Shown here piece by piece: positions 29,018 to 38,407 of a stretch of DNA of 64,000 nt (the first letter of the stretch is position 1; every line of letters begins with the position of its first letter). The notes below the pieces were generated by a model. The model was given only the letters and a program-made list of their open reading frames with translations. It had not been told where the DNA came from and ran no database searches. The DNA is taken from the NCBI RefSeq assembly GCF_020804225.1, contig NZ_WJBI01000002.1, positions 1 to 64,000 of the forward strand. The letters are read 5' to 3'. Source of the DNA: Methanosarcina sp. DH2 (GTDB lineage Archaea; Halobacteriota; Methanosarcinia; Methanosarcinales; Methanosarcinaceae). The translations under genes were made by a program, and so were the position numbers.

Positions 29018-29785
29018 ATGAAAAATCTATTTGATTTAACGGGTAAAGTTGCTATTGTAACAGGTGCTTCCTCAGGTCTTGGAGTAGATTTTGCCAGAGC
29101 TCTGGCAAATCAAGGTGCAAATATTGCTATAGTTGCACGTCGTGAGGAAAAATTAAAGGAAGTACAGAAGGAAATCGAAGAAATTGGCGTGACCTGCCGC
29201 TATTACGTATGTGACGTAATGAAAACAGAACAGATTAAGAGTGCTGTGGAGCAGGTAGAAAAAGACTTCGGCAGAATTGATATCCTTGTAAACAATGCCG
29301 GTCTTGGGCTTGTTGACAAGGCAGAACAAACAACTGATGAAATGTGGCGCAATATGATAGATACCAACCTGAATGGTGTTTATTTCTTTGCCCGCGAAGT
29401 CGGGAAAGTAATGTTAAAGCAAAAATACGGAAGAATCATTAACATTGGGTCAATTCACTCAACAGTATCAATGAAAGGAATGCCGGTTACAGCTTATTGC
29501 TCAACAAAGGGCGGAGTTTTAATGCTCACGAAGTCTCTGGCAACCGAATGGGCAAAAGAAGGCATTACTGTTAATGCAATCGGACCCGGTTATTTTGCTC
29601 TCGGAATGGCAGAAGGAGTTGTTGCTGATCCGGAATTTGTAAAAATTATCGAGTTTATGTGTCCTATGGGACGTGCAGGAAAGTCCGGAGATCTGGATAC
29701 AACAGTTGTTTACCTTGCATCCGAGGCATCAAGGTATATTACAGGCCAGATAATTACAGTTGACGGCGGCTGGACAGCACTTTAA
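29018..29785 (+). CDS. Short-chain dehydrogenase/reductase
   Basis: 255 residues, classical SDR. NAD(P)-binding TGASSGLG near residue 15, NNAG near 89, catalytic serine (GSIHS) and YCSTK near 155-159, and the C-terminal ITGQIITVDGGWTAL. Closest in pattern to gluconate 5-dehydrogenase and 3-oxoacyl-ACP-reductase-like enzymes; the substrate is unknown. AGGAGG lies 7 nt before the ATG. ARREEK after the second strand suggests NADP preference. Confidence 0.93.
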   Translation: MKNLFDLTGKVAIVTGASSGLGVDFARALANQGANIAIVARREEKLKEVQKEIEEIGVTCRYYVCDVMKTEQIKSAVEQVEKDFGRIDILVNNAGLGLVDKAEQTTDEMWRNMIDTNLNGVYFFAREVGKVMLKQKYGRIINIGSIHSTVSMKGMPVTAYCSTKGGVLMLTKSLATEWAKEGITVNAIGPGYFALGMAEGVVADPEFVKIIEFMCPMGRAGKSGDLDTTVVYLASEASRYITGQIITVDGGWTAL

Positions 29786-29922
29786 CCAGTCCTTCAACTC
29801 ATCCGCACGGAATAAAAGTTTAATTGATGAATGGTCGGGTTGGAAGAGTTAAGGAAATTTATTCAGAAACTGAAAAGTGAGCCTTTTTAAGCTCTTTTTC
29901 AAAGGAGCTGCGTTTCTTTTTT

Positions 29923-29950
29923 CAGGCTGCCTGAAGGCAGTTTATTCTTT
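29923..29950 (+). terminator. Hairpin plus T-rich tract after the SDR gene
   Basis: CTGCC-TGAA-GGCAG (29927-29940) followed by TTTATTCTTTTT. It lies 140 bp past the SDR stop and before the next promoter. The rest of 29786-30197 shows no gene. Confidence 0.5.
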
Positions 29951-30197
29951 TTGATTTTGATATAACACTCTGCCTAACCAGTTTTTTGTACATGTCCCTT
30001 TTACAACTCACCTTCTTGCCCTGTAATCTGGAATCTCTTTTTTCCCTATATTTTCTACTTTACGGACAGGCTCTAAGTCGGGACCAAGTTAGAACCAGAA
30101 AAGCAGAAAAAGCATATACACATGAAACATGATATCAGTATAGAGAAAAGTAGCCATTATAATTTCAGCAGTGAAAGAAATACAGGAGGCGGATACT

Positions 30198-30863
30198 ATG
30201 GAAAATAAAGAAACACATATCGACGTTAACCAGATCCGGCTTCTTATCCTTGAAAGGAAGGATGAAATTAAAGAAAAATTCAAAGCTGAAGTCGTTGAAA
30301 TTTTTGGCTCATACGTCCGAGGCGAGGAAAAGGAAGGAAGCGATATTGATGTCCTGGTGAGGTTTGAAGAAGGAGCAAGCCTTTTTGACTTTACAGCGCT
30401 TGAGTTTTATCTTGAAGACCTGTTTGGAGTTCCGGTAGATGTTGTTTCGGAAAGAGGTCTTAACCCGATAATTAAAGATGATATATTAAAAGGAACTGCC
30501 GGGGGTATAAAATCTCCTCTGCTTTACCTGTGCGAGATGCTCAAAGCTGCCAGAAATATAAAAAAATTCACAGAAGGGATGGACAAAGACACTTTTCTGG
30601 ACAATAATAAAACAAAGGATGCAGTCGTACTCCAGTTTGAGATCATAGGTGAAGCCGCAAAATCCGTTTCTGATGACATAAAGTCTCTGTCTCCTGAAAT
30701 TGATTGGGAAGATATAATAGACATACGAGACCACCTGATATGTACTTATTTTGATATAGATTATGACCGCGTTTGGAATACCGCAATAAAAGACATCCCC
30801 GTGCTTGAGCAAACAATTGAGAAATTGCTTGATGAGCTGAATTCCAGCAACCAGGGATTATAA
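30198..30863 (+). CDS. MntA-HepT antitoxin-toxin fusion protein
   Basis: 221 residues from the ATG at 30198 (GGAGG 8 nt upstream). Residues 1-104 form a minimal nucleotidyltransferase with GSYVRGEEKEGSDIDVLV, the MntA-type antitoxin that AMPylates its toxin. Residues about 107-221 form a HEPN domain of the HepT class. In the canonical pair these are separate overlapping genes, as in the decayed copy at 26615-27251. Here one extra G in a G-run and loss of the ATG (now ATA) join the frames. The toxin motif R-x4-H-x-Y reads RDHLICTY, so the catalytic histidine is cysteine. The fusion is therefore likely non-toxic, perhaps an immunity protein or scaffold. Confidence 0.85.
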   Translation: MENKETHIDVNQIRLLILERKDEIKEKFKAEVVEIFGSYVRGEEKEGSDIDVLVRFEEGASLFDFTALEFYLEDLFGVPVDVVSERGLNPIIKDDILKGTAGGIKSPLLYLCEMLKAARNIKKFTEGMDKDTFLDNNKTKDAVVLQFEIIGEAAKSVSDDIKSLSPEIDWEDIIDIRDHLICTYFDIDYDRVWNTAIKDIPVLEQTIEKLLDELNSSNQGL

Positions 30864-30893
30864 CGCAAAGAATAGAAATCAGAGGGGAGTGAA

Positions 30894-31148
30894 ATGAAGC
30901 CTGACAGGTGTACATTCTGCAGGGGAAAAATCTCAGAAGGCGAGACCGAGCTCGTTGTAAAAATCGGAGAGCAGATTATCGCTATTAAAGATGTTTCCGC
31001 CTATGTCTGTGAAAACTGCGGGGAAGCATATTATACTCCAGAGGTTTCAAGAAAAATCGATATAGTCATGAAAAAGTTTCATGAGTCAAAACTGCTTCTT
31101 CATCCCGTGGCTGCCGGAGAATTGAGTTTTGACGAGATTGTTGCTTGA
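30894..31148 (+). CDS. YgiT/MqsA-type zinc-finger protein
   Basis: 84 residues. Two CxxC pairs (CTFC near residue 6; CENC near 43) form the YgiT-type zinc finger, followed by EAYYTPEVSRKID as in MqsA-like antitoxins. Usually paired with a small toxin upstream (MqsR or DUF4258); here the upstream gene, 30 bp away, is the MntA-HepT fusion instead. It lacks a full C-terminal Xre domain. It could be an orphan antitoxin. Confidence 0.85.
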   Translation: MKPDRCTFCRGKISEGETELVVKIGEQIIAIKDVSAYVCENCGEAYYTPEVSRKIDIVMKKFHESKLLLHPVAAGELSFDEIVA

Positions 31149-31231
31149 TATCATATTACTTTTTTATTCTTGACACTATCCAAACAATTGATCGAAAGCA
31201 AAGTAAAAAAGAAAAAGCGATTTTTTCTTAA

Positions 31232-31558
31232 TCATTTGCCCGGTGGTTTGTATTCCAGCTTCGATGCTTTCTTCATGGCCTCGATGCCTTCATCGACCGA
31301 CAGCAACGGTGTAGTCTTAAACACCCTTATAGCACCTCCAGCTGAGACAGCCATTGATAGGGCTACTGCGCTCTCATCATCAGGTAATGTTGCGATTTCC
31401 ACCACATCATAATCGCCAAGTGCGAACCAATAACCTTTAAGTTTTCCCCCAACGTTTTCAATTAAAGAACGGGCTACTTCTTCACGGTTTTGAGGATTTG
31501 CTACTAATGTAGCTACTGCTTCAGGCGCAAATGATATTTGAATCAGGTAATCTTGCAT
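31232..31558 (-). CDS. GYD-domain protein
   Basis: 108 residues. The family motif GDYD (FALGDYDVVEIATLPDDESA) and the end TTPLLSVDEGIEAMKKA are typical of GYD-domain proteins, a ferredoxin-like family of unknown function. I start at the ATG at 31558, which has GGAGGGG 6 nt upstream; an in-frame TTG at 31573 is less likely. Confidence 0.85.
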   Translation of the reverse strand: MQDYLIQISFAPEAVATLVANPQNREEVARSLIENVGGKLKGYWFALGDYDVVEIATLPDDESAVALSMAVSAGGAIRVFKTTPLLSVDEGIEAMKKASKLEYKPPGK

Positions 31559-31774
31559 TAATTCCCCTCCCAATTACTTAGGTTAATATTTCAAGTGATA
31601 AAATATATACATATCTATTAAAGGTTTTAAATAAATTTGAGATTAAGTTTGGAACAAATGCCCTGCTAAAGAAGGAAATATCTGGATTTTTATAAATAAG
31701 ACTGTATGTTCTGATGCAGTAGAATTCCTGTTAGATTTGATAAGGACACAAAAAAAATCAGTTCTGGAATCAGT

Positions 31775-32581
31775 TCACTTAATAATATGTTCTTGACCAT
31801 CAATTGTTATTTTCCATCCGGGGTCTAAAAATTCAGATTTCACATCAGCATAGTGTAACTTCCTGTGACACAAGGGACAAACAACTAATAAATTCCAGCT
31901 TTGAAGGGTTTCCGGTGCCTTTTGATTTAATTCTATCATATGGTGAACTTCTGCATATTTCTCACCGTTCTTTTTCAAAAATCCTGGATATCCACATATC
32001 ATACATTTGTAGCCGTATTTTTCTTTAATTGCATTAGATAATAAGGAAGGTCTTTGTATCAATTCAATGATAGTTTCTTTAAACTCTGGAGTATTTCTGT
32101 ATTTAAGGTCTAATTTTTTTATCAATTCATCATAATCGAGGGTTTTTCCTTCTCTAAACTCTTCTGATATAGCAGTTTTGCCAGATACATAAGTATTTAC
32201 AGCCTCAGATATCCAATTCAATACTCTATCCTCATCTTCAGGTTCTATTACAGCAAAAGTTTGAACTGCATCATAGTTTTTGGAAGTAATTTTTACTTCA
32301 TTTATATCAAAAGGCTCTACAGGCCTTACATTTTCTCCACTAATTATATATCGCCAGTGCTTTCCCCAGATTTTATCGCTTAAATTATCTACGTCTTCCT
32401 CGCAGGATACAAAATTCATTATCCAACGGATTGATTTCTGCCCAGGTGGAAGTGTACTTTTAGTTTGAGCTATCAAGATTATATCGCCCGGCTTGACATT
32501 ATGGGGTTTTCCATCTGTAGCATGTTTCGCGTTATTAAGAACACCTTCCATAGTTTTAGCTGAGTTTTTAAAAAGTAGCAT
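31775..32581 (-). CDS. EVE-like/HNH endonuclease
   Basis: 268 residues. Residues about 15-125 look like an EVE/PUA-type domain (VKPGDIILIAQTK, IRWIMNFVS, HWRYIISGENVRPVEPF), a fold that reads modified bases in some restriction enzymes. Residues about 185-250 are an HNH nuclease: CMICGYPG, EVHHMIELNQK, NLLVVCPLCHRKLHY, with paired cysteines for structural zinc and the H-H-N-H catalytic pattern. A modification-dependent restriction enzyme is the likely role. It shares strand and neighbourhood with a MazG-like gene and a helicase. The EVE assignment is moderate; the HNH is clear. Confidence 0.82.
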   Translation of the reverse strand: MLLFKNSAKTMEGVLNNAKHATDGKPHNVKPGDIILIAQTKSTLPPGQKSIRWIMNFVSCEEDVDNLSDKIWGKHWRYIISGENVRPVEPFDINEVKITSKNYDAVQTFAVIEPEDEDRVLNWISEAVNTYVSGKTAISEEFREGKTLDYDELIKKLDLKYRNTPEFKETIIELIQRPSLLSNAIKEKYGYKCMICGYPGFLKKNGEKYAEVHHMIELNQKAPETLQSWNLLVVCPLCHRKLHYADVKSEFLDPGWKITIDGQEHIIK

Positions 32582-32882
32582 GTAATACAGGAAAACTTAT
32601 TAAAGTAATAAATTTTTTGGTTTTGTAAAAGAGTTCCTAAAAAACAAAATCTTGGACATATTCTAAAAGAGTAAGTAAAAAAGATGAGTTGTATGGTAAA
32701 AGCCATAATACTTTACACAATCTCACAAACTGATGTGATAGAAAGTTTTGGAATGAGAAAGACCTTAACCGTTTTAGTAAAAACATTTCCGGCAGCTAGG
32801 TCTAAAAACCTTCGCTTCTGAAATAGAGTTCAATTACTTCTTTCAACAAAAAAGTGTTCAATCAAAAACCTCCCCACAAACT
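32582..32882. other. Intergenic spacer
   Basis: AT-rich with no gene or strong repeat. It separates the EVE-HNH gene from the MazG-like gene on the same strand, and may hold a promoter for the former. Confidence 0.3.
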
Positions 32883-33221
32883 TCACTCCTCCCCTTTATC
32901 AAAAACCCCAATAAGTAAAATCCTACTAGCAAATCCTCCTCTCTCTTCCCTCTTCCTCTCCTGTACATTCACAACATCCTCAAACCCCCTAATCCCGGAA
33001 AGTGTATCAATGACCTCCTTTACATCAGCCAGTTCCTCAACGCAAGGGTTCTCAGTAAATTCCAGGACTTCCTCCTGAAGCTTTTTAATGAGGTATCTCA
33101 GGTATTCCCCATCGTCATCGAGGATTTTGTATTCAGGAATCCGGGTTGAGGATTTTATGATTTCGGGGATTTTGTCTCGAACCAGTTTGTCGTAGGATGT
33201 GAGGTTGGTTTTTTCGGGCAT
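32883..33221 (-). CDS. MazG-like/phosphoribosyl-ATP pyrophosphohydrolase-type protein
   Basis: 112 residues. YDKLVRDKIPEIIK at the start and KLQEEVLEFTEN plus EELADVKEVIDTL are the all-alpha NTP pyrophosphohydrolase signature: EExxE followed by ExxD, which bind magnesium. Enzymes of this class hydrolyse nucleoside triphosphates to monophosphates. It lies 101 bp downstream of a helicase on the same strand. Decayed fragments of the same gene occur at 36140 and 42660. Confidence 0.85.
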   Translation of the reverse strand: MPEKTNLTSYDKLVRDKIPEIIKSSTRIPEYKILDDDGEYLRYLIKKLQEEVLEFTENPCVEELADVKEVIDTLSGIRGFEDVVNVQERKREERGGFASRILLIGVFDKGEE

Positions 33222-33322
33222 TCTGAAACCTTCGATTTGTAGTTTTTAATTTGCTTAGCTATCAACTATTTGATGTAGTTCTTATGTTGTTATATTTGTT
33301 TTACGTTTGTTATCAGCGGTTT

Positions 33323-36067
33323 TTAAAGGAATTTTGCTTTTACTTCTTCCAGGTTGGGGACTCCATCGAGGTTTTCATAATAGTTTTCAAGGTCTTCTAT
33401 CATTTTATTCCGGATCTGCTGGAGGTCGGAGTCGTTATTTATTTTTTGCCACAGGTAGAAAGAAAAAGCTATATGGTTCAGGTCTTTGCAATGGTACATG
33501 AAACGTTTTCTCTCGAACTTTTCAAAGGGATTTGAGAGTATGCTGGCTTTGATTGTGTTTTCATCCCTGATCACATCGGGACTGTTGAGAGGGCAGTTCG
33601 GCCGGTCAACGAGGAGGCCTTTTTCGTGCCTTTCCAGGTAAAAACTTGAGTAGAGGCTGACAAGGTTCTCAAGGCTGCATTCTCCGGTGTGGTCCGTGCA
33701 TTTAAGGAAAGAGAGCATGAAAATAATTTTGTATGAAAAGGAGTAGTCCCCATTTTCCAGGAACTCGAAGAAGTCCTCATACAGGGTTGTTTCATCGTGT
33801 TTCTTGAGCCCCTTTTTCTCCCTGAGCTCCCCGGTTTTTTCCGGCTTGAAATACAGGAGAGATTTCCGGCCAAAGGGAATTTCTACATCGGGGTTTACGT
33901 CCCCTTTTCTTATCCAGTCCTTCAGGGTGCCGGTTGAAATGAAAAGTTCTCTTGCGAGCTGTTCCATATTTATATAATCGGGGTATTCTCGCTCAAAGGT
34001 GAAGATGTTGATTTTTTCTATCGACCTTTCTTCCTCGTAAAGCCCTGCAAGGACCAGTTCTTCAGGGTCAAGCTCGTATCTTGCTTTCGGGTCCTTCAGG
34101 ACATTTGCCCAGGGGACGTACCTGTCGATCCCGAAAATGCCGTGGCAGCTCCAGGGCATGTTGAACGGGCCATAGTTGTCAACAACATCGATTACGTAAA
34201 GGGCTTCTTTTCCAGGAAATCTCCTTGTCCCCCTGCCTAGCTGCTGGAGGTAGAGGGCTTTTGACATCGTGGGCCTTGCCATTACAATAATCGAAGTCTT
34301 CGGGGAGTCCCAGCCTTCCGTAATCAGAGAACAGGTGCAGAGGAACTGGATTTTTTCGTCTTCGTATTCCCGGATATAGTCCATTGACCTTCTGTCTTTT
34401 CCGCTTACTGCCTTTGCACTGATCCCCTGTTCCCTCATCCTCCTGGCAAGCGATTCGGCATGTGCAACCGAGACACAGAAAATCAGTCCTGATTTGAAGG
34501 GGAGTTTCTCCTGGCTCTCAAAACCAACCCCATTTTCAGCTCTTTCCCGGGCTGCGAAATATTTTTTGAGCACATCAACGATCAGCTGGTCCCTTGAGGG
34601 TACGATAAGGTTCTTCTGGAGGTCAGAGGCGACGTAGTCTTTCCCGTTATACCTGATCTCGCTGAGATCAAGGTTACTTTTTACCCGAAAAGCCTTTATG
34701 GGAGCCAATATTCCTTTTTCAATAGCCTCTTTTAGGGTAAGGTTGGTTTCATATTCCCCAAAGATTTCTTCAAGCTTTTTCTTATCAAGCCTGTCGGGAG
34801 TTGCGGTCAGGCCGAGAAGAGTGTCGGGGTTAAAATACTGAATTACTTTTTTAATTCCGGGGGCAACGGAATGATGGGCTTCGTCAACTGCAATATACTG
34901 GAAGTGGCCCTGCCTGAGATTCTGATACCTCCTTGACATTCCGGCATATGTCTGGACCATTATTTTACAGTCTTCGGAGTCCCCTATGCTAATCGAGTAG
35001 GTCTCTTTTTCCTCGGTTACTAAAACCTGCTCAGCTGTATTCGCAGTCAAAAAAGGAGATGGAATAGCCCGATTCTGTTTATTCCATACTCTGTACCCCT
35101 CAAAAAAATTATCCATCGTTTGCTCCTTCAATTTCCTTGAAGGAACAAGCACAAGTGCCCTTATGGACACATCCTTCTCGTATTCCCTAAAAAAATCCGA
35201 TATAAGTATATGCGTTTTCCCGGTCCCGGTCGGGAGGTGCACAAGAAACGCCTTTTTCCCGTCCTTCCTTTCCCTTTCGATTGCTTCAAGCACATCTTCC
35301 TGGTGATCAAAAAGCTCAAACCCTCTTTTTGCAAGGACATGGTGGCAGTCGATTATCTTTTCAGGCTCAGGGAAATACCTTTTGATCTCCTCGCAAAAAA
35401 CATCCCGAAACTGCATGGACCCAAGGGACCACCTGTAAACCCTTCCGCCCTGCGAGACTATGGAGTTCTGCTTCAAAAGCTGGTCCTTATATCTCTCTTT
35501 TCCGATGATTAGCGGGTGGTGGAACCTTTCCCCGTTCTTCTCGATCCCGATAAATCCGCCTTCGGTATGGACAACATAATCGATCCACCTTGTCCTCCCG
35601 TTTACGTCGAAAATGGGGTATTCCCTGCTTATCCGGGAGAGGATATCCCGCCCAAAAACCTCACAAAAGGCGTCCTCAAAATAAGATTCAGGAACAGTAG
35701 GGTCCATGCACTGGTGCTCACGATCCATTCCTTTTAAAACAGGAGCCGCATCATCACAGAACTCACCAGAGACCAGAAGGGGGAGCATTTCTTTCATTTC
35801 AAGAAAATCAAGCTCGTTGTCAACAACAAATCTGAAAACCCTGCCGCAGGAAAAAACGATCTCATTTTGCTCCTTTGTGTATTCGCTGTAGCTGAAGGGG
35901 TGCTCCCGGTTGCAGATGCTGCGATCCACTATCACGGCGATTTCCATTTCAGGAGTTGAGTAAAGAAATCCTCTGAGAAGGGACTTTGTTCTGGTGAGGG
36001 AGAAGGTTGAAAGGAAACTATCTATCCGACTGGTCAGACTGTTGTTTTTGCAGGGTAATTCGGGCAT
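33323..36067 (-). CDS. SF2 helicase with N-terminal nuclease-like domain
   Basis: 914 residues. Residues about 128-215 (YFEDAFCEVFG, WIDYVV, GIEKNGERFHH, QLLKQNSIVSQGG, VYRWS) resemble a restriction-type PD-(D/E)XK or DUF559-like nuclease, with D163 and E176 as candidate acids. The helicase core follows: LPTGTGKT near 278-285, DEAH at 395-398, LTATPDR near 420, TEGWDSP and QQLGRGTRR. Near residue 690 MEQLARELFISTGTLKDWI looks like a helix-turn-helix of the MerR/excisionase type. The layout recalls defence-linked and type III restriction helicases, but I cannot place it in a named system. The nuclease call is by eye. Confidence 0.85.
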   Translation of the reverse strand: MPELPCKNNSLTSRIDSFLSTFSLTRTKSLLRGFLYSTPEMEIAVIVDRSICNREHPFSYSEYTKEQNEIVFSCGRVFRFVVDNELDFLEMKEMLPLLVSGEFCDDAAPVLKGMDREHQCMDPTVPESYFEDAFCEVFGRDILSRISREYPIFDVNGRTRWIDYVVHTEGGFIGIEKNGERFHHPLIIGKERYKDQLLKQNSIVSQGGRVYRWSLGSMQFRDVFCEEIKRYFPEPEKIIDCHHVLAKRGFELFDHQEDVLEAIERERKDGKKAFLVHLPTGTGKTHILISDFFREYEKDVSIRALVLVPSRKLKEQTMDNFFEGYRVWNKQNRAIPSPFLTANTAEQVLVTEEKETYSISIGDSEDCKIMVQTYAGMSRRYQNLRQGHFQYIAVDEAHHSVAPGIKKVIQYFNPDTLLGLTATPDRLDKKKLEEIFGEYETNLTLKEAIEKGILAPIKAFRVKSNLDLSEIRYNGKDYVASDLQKNLIVPSRDQLIVDVLKKYFAARERAENGVGFESQEKLPFKSGLIFCVSVAHAESLARRMREQGISAKAVSGKDRRSMDYIREYEDEKIQFLCTCSLITEGWDSPKTSIIVMARPTMSKALYLQQLGRGTRRFPGKEALYVIDVVDNYGPFNMPWSCHGIFGIDRYVPWANVLKDPKARYELDPEELVLAGLYEEERSIEKINIFTFEREYPDYINMEQLARELFISTGTLKDWIRKGDVNPDVEIPFGRKSLLYFKPEKTGELREKKGLKKHDETTLYEDFFEFLENGDYSFSYKIIFMLSFLKCTDHTGECSLENLVSLYSSFYLERHEKGLLVDRPNCPLNSPDVIRDENTIKASILSNPFEKFERKRFMYHCKDLNHIAFSFYLWQKINNDSDLQQIRNKMIEDLENYYENLDGVPNLEEVKAKFL

Positions 36068-36139
36068 GCTCTTTCTTGTAATGGTATTGTAGTTTAAAAA
36101 CTTTTATAAGTAAACTTGAAGCATTACAATATTTCATTC

Positions 36140-36420
36140 CGTGATCCCGGAAAGCGCATCAATAACCTCCTTTACATCAGCCAGTTCCTCAACAGAGATT
36201 TTCAGTAAATTCAAGAACCTCCCCCTGAAACTTTTCAATAAGGTATCTCAAGCATTCCCGGCCATCATCAAAAATTTTGCATTCAGGGGTCCGGTTTGAG
36301 AATTTCAAGATCTAGAGATTTTGTTGCGGACGGTTTGGTGCGGGATCAAAAACTAATAAACGGTTGATGAGGAGAGGGGAGCAGTATGCGCGGGAAATAT
36401 ATTTTTACAGAAAACAATAT
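36140..36420 (-). pseudogene. Decayed partial copy of the MazG-like gene
   Basis: About 210 bp (36140-36350) align with 32985-33200, covering the EVLEF and ELADV segments, with small deletions and a stop that break the frame. The downstream sequence GAGAGGGGAGCAGT at about 36370 recurs at 41450 and 42780. The rest to 36601 has no gene. Confidence 0.75.
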
Positions 36421-36601
36421 GTTGTCTCTTTTGACAAAAAAAGGGCTCTGTAGAATCCTGTCTAAACTTGTTTCCACTAGATTCATTTAACCTAGAAACT
36501 TGACGCTAAGCCCATTTCAAAATATTTGGCATATCATAAATGGAGGATTTCTACATAGCCTATTTTATTAACTTTTTTTAATAACTTGTTTGCAATTCTC
36601 T

Positions 36602-37084
36602 TCATGAGTTTAAAATCCAAAGATTGTAATTAAGCAGCATTGCGAAACTTACCCACAAGATATAAGGAAGTAATAGGTAAGAAGCTGTTTTTGAGATCTT
36701 TCTAAACTGAATTATTGTTAGTAAGATAGCAAACCAGAGCAGAATTATCTCAATAAAAGCATAGTATGGAGACCTTAGACCAAAGAACAGATAGGACCAG
36801 ATGATGTTAAGACCTAATTGTATACCAAAAATGAGTAATCCAATTTTCACTTCTCTTTGCTGTACTCCTTTCTCCCAGACAATATAAAGAGAAATTCCCA
36901 TAAGCGTATAGAGCAGAATCCAGACAGGAGAAAAGACCCATGGTGGAGGGCTGAAAAACGGCTTCTCAAGTAAAGGAAACCAGTTTTCAACTGAGGAGGC
37001 TGTAAATACCGCGCCAATTGCTCCTGCAAGCTGGCAAAGCAATATCGAGGCCACAAGTTTAAAGAAGTTTATCTTCTGAGACAT
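36602..37084 (-). CDS. tspO: TspO/MBR family membrane protein
   Basis: About 160 residues, five transmembrane helices. Family hallmarks: FSPPPWVFSPVWILLYTLMGIS, LNIIWSYLFFG, the aromatic-rich loops, and PYILWVSFAMLLNYNLWILN at the end. TspO proteins bind tetrapyrroles and respond to stress or light in bacteria; in methanogens the role is unknown. An in-frame GTG at 37093 is the alternative start. Confidence 0.92.
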   Translation of the reverse strand: MSQKINFFKLVASILLCQLAGAIGAVFTASSVENWFPLLEKPFFSPPPWVFSPVWILLYTLMGISLYIVWEKGVQQREVKIGLLIFGIQLGLNIIWSYLFFGLRSPYYAFIEIILLWFAILLTIIQFRKISKTASYLLLPYILWVSFAMLLNYNLWILNS

Positions 37085-37180
37085 GTAAGACACAGGAATA
37101 TTTAGTACTTCACTATATTAACTTTGAGGTCAAAAAGAAGCTTAATTTTTCGGTTTCGAGAATTTATAGCTATTATGTAA

Positions 37181-38337
37181 ATTTCAGGTAAAAGGAATAA
37201 AATTCGGCTTTGTAAAAATATTCATGAAGGACCGGATAATGGAGTTTATGTCCGGCTCGGTTCCAGCAACCGAAAAGCCGATAGCGATCTTATCCAGGAG
37301 CTTCGCCGAAGTGCGATGGGTCTTGCGTTCGATGAACAAGCACTCCCGGACAGAACAGTGGAAGACCTCGATTTTGAAGCCGCAGTAACCTGTTTTGAAC
37401 GTCACCGGAAACTTTTAGAAAAAGACCTCGAATCCCTGCGTCTTGTTACCAGACATCAGGGGCACCTGGTTCCTACAGTGGGCGGCATGTTGCTGTTCGG
37501 CAGAAATCGGGAGATGATCTTTCCCGATGCATGGATCCAATGCGGGAGGTTCATCGGGACCAATAAGGTCGATATTTTTGATCATATCGAGATCCACGAA
37601 CACCTGCCGGTAGCAGTTGAAAGAGCAATGGAGTTCCTCAAAAAGCACGCCATGCGCGGAGCGGATTTTTCAGAACTTAGACGTAAAGATGTCTGGAGCA
37701 TCCCTCTAACGATACTCCGCGAGGCGGTAATCAATGCTGTTGTCCATGCTGACTACTCTCAGAAAGGTGCTCCCATTAGGATCGCTTTTTTTGACGACCG
37801 AATCGAAATAGAGAATCCTGGGATCCTGCTTCCGGGGCTAACTGTAGAAGACATGCTCCAGGGTGTATCCAAATTAAGGAACCGAGTTATAGCTCGCGTT
37901 TTTTGGGAACTTGATCTCATTGAGCAATGGGGCAGCGGAGTTCCTCGTATGTTTAAAGAAGCTGAAACCCTGAATATACCTGAACCGGAGGTTATCGAGA
38001 TAGGGATGCGGGTAAGATTAATTATCCACCTTACCGAAAAAATTAAGACTAAAGTCCCAAAAACAGCTATCGAACAAGTAACCGAACAAGTAGCCGACAA
38101 GTGCACAGATTGATCTTCTGCCTTCGACAGGGATCTTTGGGGGGTCGTGAAGCTATGCAATGCCTGGGTTTGAATCATCGCCCCACATTTGTTTATGATT
38201 ATCTACAACCAGCCATCCAGGCAGGTTTTGTTGAGATGACACAACCCGATTCGCCTAGAAGTCCTACTCAAAAATACCGCCTGACGGCTAAAGGGAAGGA
38301 ATTTCTGGACAAAGAAGTCAGCGGAGACACAAAGTAA
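37181..38337 (+). pseudogene. AlbA_2/HATPase-type regulator, 5'-truncated and frameshifted
   Basis: Homologous to the Schlafen-AlbA_2 plus GHKL-type ATPase regulators often annotated as RecG-like or ATP-binding proteins. The AlbA_2 domain is missing. The open frame starts at 37181 with no start codon, already inside VYVRLGSSNRKADSD (from 37244). The ATPase region shows LREAVINAVVHADYSQKG, FFDDRIEIENPG and IEQWGSGVPRM. At about 38098 one base is missing (GACAAGTGCACAG). The C-terminal winged helix (HRLIFCLRQGSLGGREAM to KYRLTAKGKEFLDKE) continues in the +1 frame to 38337. Confidence 0.85.
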
Positions 38338-38407
38338 AATAGTGTTTCTTTTATTTTTTCAGTCGGATAAAATAATATATAATGTAATAGAGCAAAGAGG
38401 AGGCCGG

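Noticed and set aside
37316-38113. An intact 265-residue regulator starting at the internal ATG
   Set aside because: Homology extends 24 codons upstream of that ATG and the winged helix continues in another frame, so the gene is truncated and frameshifted.
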